Assembly: GCA_963971535.1 (NCBI GenBank)
Contig: OZ020587.1
Location: forward strand, 160,469,856 to 160,533,855
From: Notolepis coatsorum
Taxonomy: Eukaryota; Chordata; Actinopteri; Aulopiformes; Paralepididae
Reading direction: 5' to 3'
DNA: 64,000 nt
Shown: one piece after another, positions 58,175 through 64,000 of the stretch
Layout: each line of letters begins with the position of its first letter
How positions within the stretch are numbered: the first letter of the stretch is position 1
Notes under the pieces: generated by a model
Database searches by the model: none
What the model saw: the letters and a program-made list of their open reading frames with translations, nothing else
Told to the model about the DNA's origin: nothing
Program-made: the position numbers and the translations under genes

Positions 58175-59606
58175 TCAGCCTGTTGGCCTTTGCAGACACA
58201 ACCTCTTTACACACTCCCCCTGAAAATTTCCCAACATTCCGCATGTCCAGCATGTCTGTTTTCTGATGGACTCTTCCTGTCTGATGGACTCTTGCTGTCT
58301 GTTGGACTCTGCCTGTCTGATGGACTCTTCCTGAGCCCGCCACCCTTTGCCACATGATCGGGCCAGGTGTCTCAGTTCACCACAACTCCAGCAGTCTTTC
58401 AGCTGGTACCCCACAGTCCTCGACAGGTCCACCCCTCTCCGGTCCCCTCCTGGCAGGTCCTGCTTTATGGAGGAGAGAGGGACATACCTGTTCTTTCCCG
58501 CCGCCGCTCCTCAGGCTCTCTGTTGGGAGGGGCCTGGAAGCTCACCCCCCACGGTTTTCTCCATGCCCTCGCTGCTCAGCTCCCCGTTCAGGTAATGGGG
58601 CAAGTGACATCTCCTGTTCACTGAGTCCTTGTTCTGCAGTACGGAACATAACTTCCAAAATTACATCACTCATGATCTCAGTCTGTTCCGCCAGTTCTTG
58701 TTCTAGCATCTCCCTCTCGTGTGTGACTCGGTCAACCTCCAGCTGCTTCTCCACCAGCTCTCTACGGACTGTCTCATGTCTTTCGGACGCATCCGTGAAC
58801 GCTCTCTGTTTTCCTGGAGAGAGGCACGTCATCCTCTCTTCCTCCACCCTGGCCCTCGCTGGCTGGCTCCTCGTCACCGGCCCACGCCTCTCATTTTGGC
58901 TCTGGCATTGGGGGACGTCTGGACAAGGGAAACTGGTGGGCTGTGGAACCTGTTCGTGTATATTTCCATACCTGCTGTCGGTCTCTGTTCCAGCCGTGAG
59001 GCCAGAGTCAGCTCCCTGGGACTGCTGTACCAACGCCGCTCTCCTCAGTCGCTTTCTTTGTCCCTTGGTTAAACTGCAGTCACCTGCAATGGACACTCCA
59101 GCGTGGATTGGCTCTAGTTGGAGTAAAACAGTTGTCTCGGGTTCTCTCTCCTGAACGACTTCCTGTATTGGAATCAAAGTCATTATTTCCAGTCCCTCTG
59201 TCATACTGGTCACCTGAGGGAATTCCATCACATCCAACTCAATCAGATTAACTTCAGGTATCAATCTTTCTACGGGCGTGTCTGCAAAGGTTGTCAGCCT
59301 GCTGCCATTATCGGCATTATTTCTTTTCATCGCCCTTCATGCTTTCTTTTTCTGTTTTTTTATTTGGCTATGCAGCCTATAACGACCTCCTCTCCTATAC
59401 TTAAATATAAAGTTTTGTAAAGGCCTGAATATCTTTGGCCATTGCTTCTTCACTTCTATTGTGACATCTCCAGTTATTGAAATAGACAGATTGTCTACTT
59501 TTGCTATTGTTATTGCATCTAAACCTTCAGTTGTTTCTATCAATGTTCCACTAAGGTGAACTTCCTGTGTATCCGACATTCTCACCACTTTCAAACACTC
59601 CTGCAA
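58175..59606 (-). pseudogene. Gag-like zinc-knuckle protein remnants
   Basis: Three minus-strand frames. The first (59606-59337) reads VHLSGTLIETTEGLDAITIA and ends Lys-rich. The second (59330-58542) has a long Glu-rich coiled coil (RRELVEKQLEVDRVTHERE). The third (58432-58175) carries two CCHC-type knuckles, CWSCGELRHLARSC and CWTCGMLGNFQGEC, separated by short ESIRQ repeats. The knuckles suggest a gag or a retroelement RNA-binding protein. I do not recognise the family. It probably belongs to the old minus-strand LTR element. Broken; fossil. Confidence 0.5.
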
Positions 59607-60700
59607 TTACCGTTTGGAAAAACAAGTTTCTCTGTGTCTAAAACTATTTTTACCTTACTTGAGTTAAAACTCACTCACACTTTCTGATTTTTACCGGTGC
59701 AGACAGGGATTGATACGTTTCTTATCATTCATACTTATACCAAGGCTAATAGCCGTTTCCCCAGCTGGTATTGAAATCGTCAGAGCCCCATCTGTCCTTG
59801 CCGAGCCTGTGCAGAAAGAAAGCAAAAACACCCAAACTTAACATCAGTGGCATTTCCCTTTTCATTTCCTCAATCTGTTCCGCATTGGAAATGTCGGGCA
59901 TCTCTATACTAATATTTTTAGAGAGATTTGGTGTGATTTATTTGAACATAACGATACAGCCTTAGCTTTGTTTATGTCCGTTCGTCCAACCGGAAAACTG
60001 GAGGTTCCAATCCCTTGTGTGTTCCTTTCACATGATTCTCTGGGGAATACAAACGTCAGTTCCACACAGCCTATCAATGTCTAACAATTCTGGTAAACCT
60101 GCTCATTCATCTGTTCCAATTTCTTTTTGCCTTGATGAATTTGTCATCCTGATCTTAATTTATACTTTAAATGACAACTCAGCGTATTGACTATGTAAAT
60201 GTAATATTACCTTCCTCTTCTTGCTTTCTCTGTTTGCTTCTCAAACTCTACTATGGACATCAAATTCCTTCCTCCTACATTACCTTCCACATTTACATCT
60301 TAACATCTCATCACATTCTTCATACAACATCATTTTCATTATACATTAACACATTTTCCCCCTACTACACCAAACATCTTGGTGTTGACTCCTCCTCCAA
60401 CCGCTACCAAGGGAAAAATAAATTTTTTGTGATTTATATCACTAAACCCTTGACCGTTTGCACAGCGCAGCTGTCCATGTCATAAACTCATGGACACCCG
60501 TACTATACCTAAGCAATATCCTCACAGATCCTTGATTTCTCAACAACCTGCCATTTCTCAGTCCAAAGCATGTTCCCTTCAGTCGCGAACCCGAACGAAA
60601 ACACCCCAGACCCCTACTTCAAGGAATATCACAAACACTGTCCCACCATAACTGTACCTAGACAGGCCAGCGCCCATCCGGTACCTACTTCACATACATA
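59607..60700. other. No gene seen
   Basis: AT-rich sequence between the gag-like pieces and the TTAA transposon. I searched for the missing 5' LTR of the old element and did not find it. Confidence 0.4.
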
Positions 60701-60996
60701 TTAACACTTTGGGTGCCTAGAAACGATTTACAACGTCTTTCCCGGCCATGCTCAAGGTGCCGAGGACGCTGTACAGCGTCTTTGATCTGTTTACATCTTT
60801 TTTCGATTTTCCCCGTCTGAACTTCACCGCCGAGCTTTTGGAAGAAAATTTTAACCGGAAACTGCATTTCCTCTCAAATTTCACTAGGTGGCAGTGTCCC
60901 CCTATTTTCTAACACTATCACAATAGGGGGAATATTGTACCCCACAATGAATCTGGCATTTGATTGGCCAGCATACCTGGCCAATGTAACCACAGG

Positions 60997-61003
60997 TATA
61001 AAA
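60997..61003 (+). promoter_or_regulatory. TATA box of TTAA-transposon copy 2
   Basis: TATAAAA, with GATTGGCC (CCAAT-type, reverse) about 35 bases upstream and a (GA)n leader from 61040. The same arrangement occurs in copy 1. Confidence 0.6.
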
Positions 61004-61316
61004 CGTTAGCGCGATCCCAGAATCGACGAGGTTTTGGAGGAGAGAGAGAGAGAGAGATAGATAGAGCGATAGAGAGAGAGAGAGATTGAGAGAGATATTT
61101 GAATTGAGATCAGCCTATAGTCTATATTTATAGTGTTATACAGTATAGTGGTAGTATCAGACTAATTGTAAGGTTTCAGCTGTGCTTTAGAAAGTACTTA
61201 GTCGTGCTAAGTAGTAGTACTATTCGAGGGATTAGTGTGTAGTCTAGGTAGTATATTTCAGTAGTAGTAATAGTAGTTTGATCAGTTAGTAGTTTCATTT
61301 AGATTATTAGATCAGT

Positions 61317-63223
61317 ATGAAGAGACGTAGTGTAGGAAAGCGAGGGGACAATCCGGCGGCGGGTCGCTTTGTTCAGACGAAGCTGGCGTTTGGACCCGCG
61401 GTTGTTCAAGCAGCAGCAGCACCAACAGCACCAACGTCTTTGGTAGCTCCGATCGGAGAGAGCCGTGAGACCGTTGCTGGGCCCAGTAACGCGTCTCGCC
61501 CCGGGACCGGGAGCGGCTCTACCCGACGCAGTTCGAGGAAGAGGAAGGCTGCCGCTGTGGTCATAGCTTCTTCATGCGAGTCAGGGGACAGCGATTCGAC
61601 CGCCCACGAATCTGATGGGAGCGCCGATTGGGAACCACCAGGTAATTACACGGTCTTATATATATATATATATATGTGTGTGTGTGAAACGTGTATTTGA
61701 TGATTTACATACTGTGACTATGTAACGTTAGTTCGACAAACCAACGGCGATATGCATGTGATTGTGTGTGTGTGTGAAACGTGTATTTGATGATTTACAT
61801 ACTGTGACTATGTAACGTTAGTTCGACAAACCAACGCCGGCGATATGCATGTGATTGTGTGTGTGTGAAACGTGTATTTGATGATTTACCTACCGCTTAT
61901 TCTGTGACTATGTAACGTTAGTTTGCCAAACCTAACGCTGATATGCATTTATTATATTCTAGCTCCGGAATCATCTGACGATGATCTCGGCTTGGGTCGG
62001 AGGTATGAGTCTGATTCATCGCACGATTCAGACGTGGGAGTCGGACACGGTGGTGGTCGACGGGGCAACGGTACGTCATGTTTACTAATGCAATGTGAAT
62101 ATTGTTTTGTGCATGTTCAAATCGATAGTTGAATGATATAGGATATAGTAGGCATGTAGTACAGGCCACGCCACCATGTGCTACAGTTAGGTTGTCTTGT
62201 GTGCGTGTGTGTGTGTGTGCATGTGCACGCCCTTTGAAGTGGCTCTTTGAAGTGTGTAGCTATCATGTAAGTGATAATAGTTGCATGCTGGGCATGATAC
62301 GACGTGGTGGTGGTGGTCGACGTGGTAATTGGTATGTTGCAATGTGAATATTGTTTTGTGCATGTTCAAATCGATAGTTGAATGATATAGGATATAGTAG
62401 GCATGTAGTACAGGCCACGCCACCATGTGCTACAGTTAGGTTGTCTTGTGTGCGTGTGTGTGTGTGTGCATGTGCACGCCCTTTGAAGTGGCTCTTTGAA
62501 GTGTGTAGCTATCATGTAAGTGATAATAGTTGCATGCTGGGCATGATACGACGTGGTGGTGGTGGTCGACGTGGTAATTGGTATGTTGCAATGTGAATAT
62601 TGTTTTGTGCATGTTCAAATCGATAGTTGAATGATATAGGATATAGTAGGCATGTACAGGCCACTACATTTAGTTACATGGATGTGTGTGTGTGTGTGTG
62701 TGTAGATGCCTCACCCCATGCCATTTGATGTGTGTGTGTATGTGTGTGTGTGTGTGTGCAGTGTGTGTACACACACACACACACAAGATCAAAAGACATG
62801 CATCCTCTCCAACACCTTTGAACTTCGCAGTACATGGTGAGGCCTCTATATGCAAATTCCATTGATTACAGCACACACATACACAATGGCATGGGCACAT
62901 GGCGAGGCCTATATTTAAATGCATGGTTGTGTAGCATATGTAAAATTCCATTGATTACAACACACACACATGTACATGCTTTGATGGCCGCTGATTTATT
63001 TTGTGTTCACACAGCAGAACACTCCGAAACCGAATCCGGGGCCAATACACCAACATGCTTGGGTATGTACTAACTACATTTATGTATGTGTAAATGTATT
63101 ACTATTGTGTTTTGTGAGACTTACTTACTGAATGAATTTAATCCAATTCAGATTCTGGCGCAGACCCTGCCGATAGTGACGCTGAGACTGGCAACGACAT
63201 GGGATCACATTCTACTCCTGCAG
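61317..63223 (+). CDS. Acidic N-terminal protein of TTAA transposon, exons 1-4
   Basis: Exons 61317-61641 (MKRRSVGKRGD, RFVQTKLAFG, SSRKRKAAAVV, then SDGSADWEPPG), 61963-62070 (ESSDDDLGLGRRYESD, HGGGRRGNG), 63015-63062 (EHSETESGANTPTCLG) and 63152-63223 (DSGADPADSDAETGND). All introns are GT-AG and phase 1, so exons 2-4 are each a multiple of three and the joined frame stays open. The basic start with KRK could act as a nuclear signal, and the Ser/Asp/Glu-rich rest resembles the disordered leader of piggyBac-type transposases. Exon 1 is intact here, unlike copy 1. The gene continues past the window. The start is chosen because it is the first ATG after the leader and is shared by both copies. 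Confidence 0.75.
61676..61945. repeat. Intron 1 tandem, three units of about 92 bp
   Basis: Each unit has GTGTGTGAAACGTGTATTTG, then TAACGTTAGTT and CGATATGCATGTG. Copy 1 has only one such unit (about 16130-16250, reverse), so the expansion happened in copy 2. Confidence 0.93.
62091..62660. repeat. 249-bp exact tandem, 2.3 copies, includes exon-2-like end
   Basis: Units start CAATGTGAATATTG at 62091, 62340 and 62589. Each full unit ends with GGTGGTGGTCGACGTGGTAA, a diverged copy of the 3' end of exon 2. Confidence 0.97.
62680..62950. repeat. (GT)n/(AC)n fold-back in intron 2
   Basis: (GT)n tracts at 62685-62703 and 62725-62769 are followed by (AC)n at 62770-62785, flanked by GCCTCACCCCATGCC and its near-reverse ACATGGTGAGGC. 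Related to the (AC)n units of copy 1 at 15098-15900. Confidence 0.8.
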
Positions 63224-63225
63224 GT

Positions 63226-63538
63226 AATTGGGACGCAGGGAGCTGGGACAAGAGGGGGGGGGGGGTTAGAGAGGGTCCGCAGGGAGCTGGGACAAGAGGG
63301 GGGGGGGGGGGGGGTTAGAGAGGGTCTGCAGGGAGCTGGGACAAGAGGGGGGGGGGGGGTTAGAGAGGGTCTGCAGGGAGCTGGGACAAGAGGGGGGGGG
63401 GTTAGAGAGGGTCTGCAGGGAGCTGGGACAAGAGGGGGGGGGGGGGGGTTAGAGAGGGTCTGCAGGGAGCTGGGCACAAGAGGGGGGGGGGGTTAGAGAG
63501 GGTCTGCAGGGAGCTGGGACAAGAGGGGGGGGGGGGTT
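63226..63538. repeat. G-rich tandem, about six units
   Basis: Units contain CAGGGAGCTGGGACAAGA, then a run of 9-15 Gs, then TTAGAGAGGGTCTG. The array lies directly after the exon 4 donor. The runs of Gs on the transcribed sense strand could form G-quadruplexes. Confidence 0.95.
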
Positions 63539-63903
63539 ACAGTCTGCTCTCTGGATGTGATGGAGGAGTGCTGCATGTTGAACACAGTGATCCTCCTCAT
63601 GTTACAGTCTGCTCTCTGGATGTGATGGAGGAGTGCTGCATGTTGAACACAGTGATCCTCCTCATGTTACAGTCTGCTCTCTGGATGTGATGGAGGAGTG
63701 CTGCATGTTGAACACAGTGATCCTCCTCATGTTACAGTCTGCTCTCTGGATGTGATGGAGGAGTGCTGCATGTTGAACACAGTGATCCTCCTCATGTTAC
63801 AGTCTGCTCTCTGGATGTGATGGAGGAGTGCTGCATGTTGAACACAGTGATCCTCCTCATGTTACAGTCTGCTCTCTGGATGTGATGGAGGAGTGCTGCA
63901 TGA
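63539..63903. repeat. 65-bp tandem, about six units
   Basis: Units start ACAGTCTGCTCTCTGGATG at 63539, 63604, 63669, 63734, 63799 and 63864. The copies are virtually identical. The last unit breaks off at GCTGCATG. Confidence 0.97.
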
Positions 63904-64000
63904 GGCTGCTGCAGGGCCTGGTCTGGTGGTGATGGTGGTAAATACAATGACAATACGTTGCCCTAGTGTAATGTATTACATCATGTGATTCTAGAACTGG

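Larger units (their letters stand above)
60701..64000 (+). mobile_element. TTAA transposon with multi-exon gene, copy 2 (runs off window)
   Basis: Starts TTAACACTTTGGGTGCC at 60701, a piggyBac-type end on a TTAA target. The first 460 bp match the minus-strand copy ending at 17158. The promoter, GA-rich leader, four exons and intron tandem arrays follow. The transposase core is expected beyond 64000 and cannot be checked here. Kolobok is an alternative because it also uses TTAA. Confidence 0.75.

Noticed and set aside
58347-59154. 266-codon plus-strand frame rich in Ser, Pro and Cys
   Set aside because: Antisense to the Glu-rich coiled coil and knuckle region; composition is that of a shadow frame.
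63086-63496. 136-codon Gly-rich frame
   Set aside because: Generated by the G-run tandem array; it starts in an intron and crosses exon 4 in the wrong context.

Overview
The window looks like intergenic or intronic DNA from a teleost fish. I infer this from the mix of interspersed repeats: L2/CR1/Rex-type LINEs, a fish-type L1, BEL/Pao and Ty3/gypsy LTR elements, hAT and TTAA-specific DNA transposons, long (AC)n and (AAT)n runs, and the teleost motif GTCATTTAGCTGACGCTTT seen three times. I found no ordinary single-copy host gene. Nearly all the coding capacity belongs to mobile elements. No tRNA, rRNA or CRISPR array was found.

Layout from left to right. 1-6.0 kb holds two copies of one L2/CR1-like LINE in opposite orientation, a 22-bp minisatellite and part of another LINE. 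The second LINE copy is split by a 563-bp miniature LTR element (TRIM-like). 6.5-8.1 kb holds a 172-bp tandem duplication, remnants of an unrecognised protein with a GCDT motif and a Cys-rich CXC-like end, and a 30-bp hairpin. 8.7-9.9 kb is a large fold-back repeat. 9.9-17.2 kb may be one large TTAA-flanked transposon on the minus strand. It contains a 3.6-kb satellite, several tandem arrays and four small exons of an acidic protein. 17.5-19.2 kb is a hAT/ZMYM-like gene piece split by a 1.25-kb element with 9-bp target duplications. 19.9-24.1 kb has a solo BEL LTR, a hAT tail, a TTAA MITE and an L2-like LINE split by a gypsy-like LTR. 25.4-28.8 kb is a nearly whole Rex/Maui-like LINE carrying a hAT MITE.

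30.0-35.3 kb is a non-autonomous Ty3/gypsy element with matching LTRs and a 5-bp target duplication. Its internal part has an odd domain order and carries a 680-bp block copied from 3.6 kb downstream. 36.9-60.7 kb is a nest. An old minus-strand LTR element (LTR plus gag-like pieces) was entered by a BEL/Pao element that looks whole (38.1-47.2 kb). It was also entered by a full-length 8.8-kb L1 (48.5-57.3 kb) with an 18-bp target duplication, and that L1 in turn received a TTAA MITE and a BEL solo LTR.

60.7-64.0 kb starts a second, plus-strand copy of the TTAA transposon. It has the same promoter, the same four phase-1 exons and its own tandem arrays, and it runs off the window.

The most unusual items are the two diverged copies of the multi-exon TTAA transposon with symmetrical acidic exons, the TRIM-like element whose LTRs carry tRNA-like A and B boxes, the integrase-finger-before-gag arrangement in the gypsy element, and the 680-bp insertion flanked by exact 82-bp duplications. 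All family names come from reading motifs by eye, without database support.
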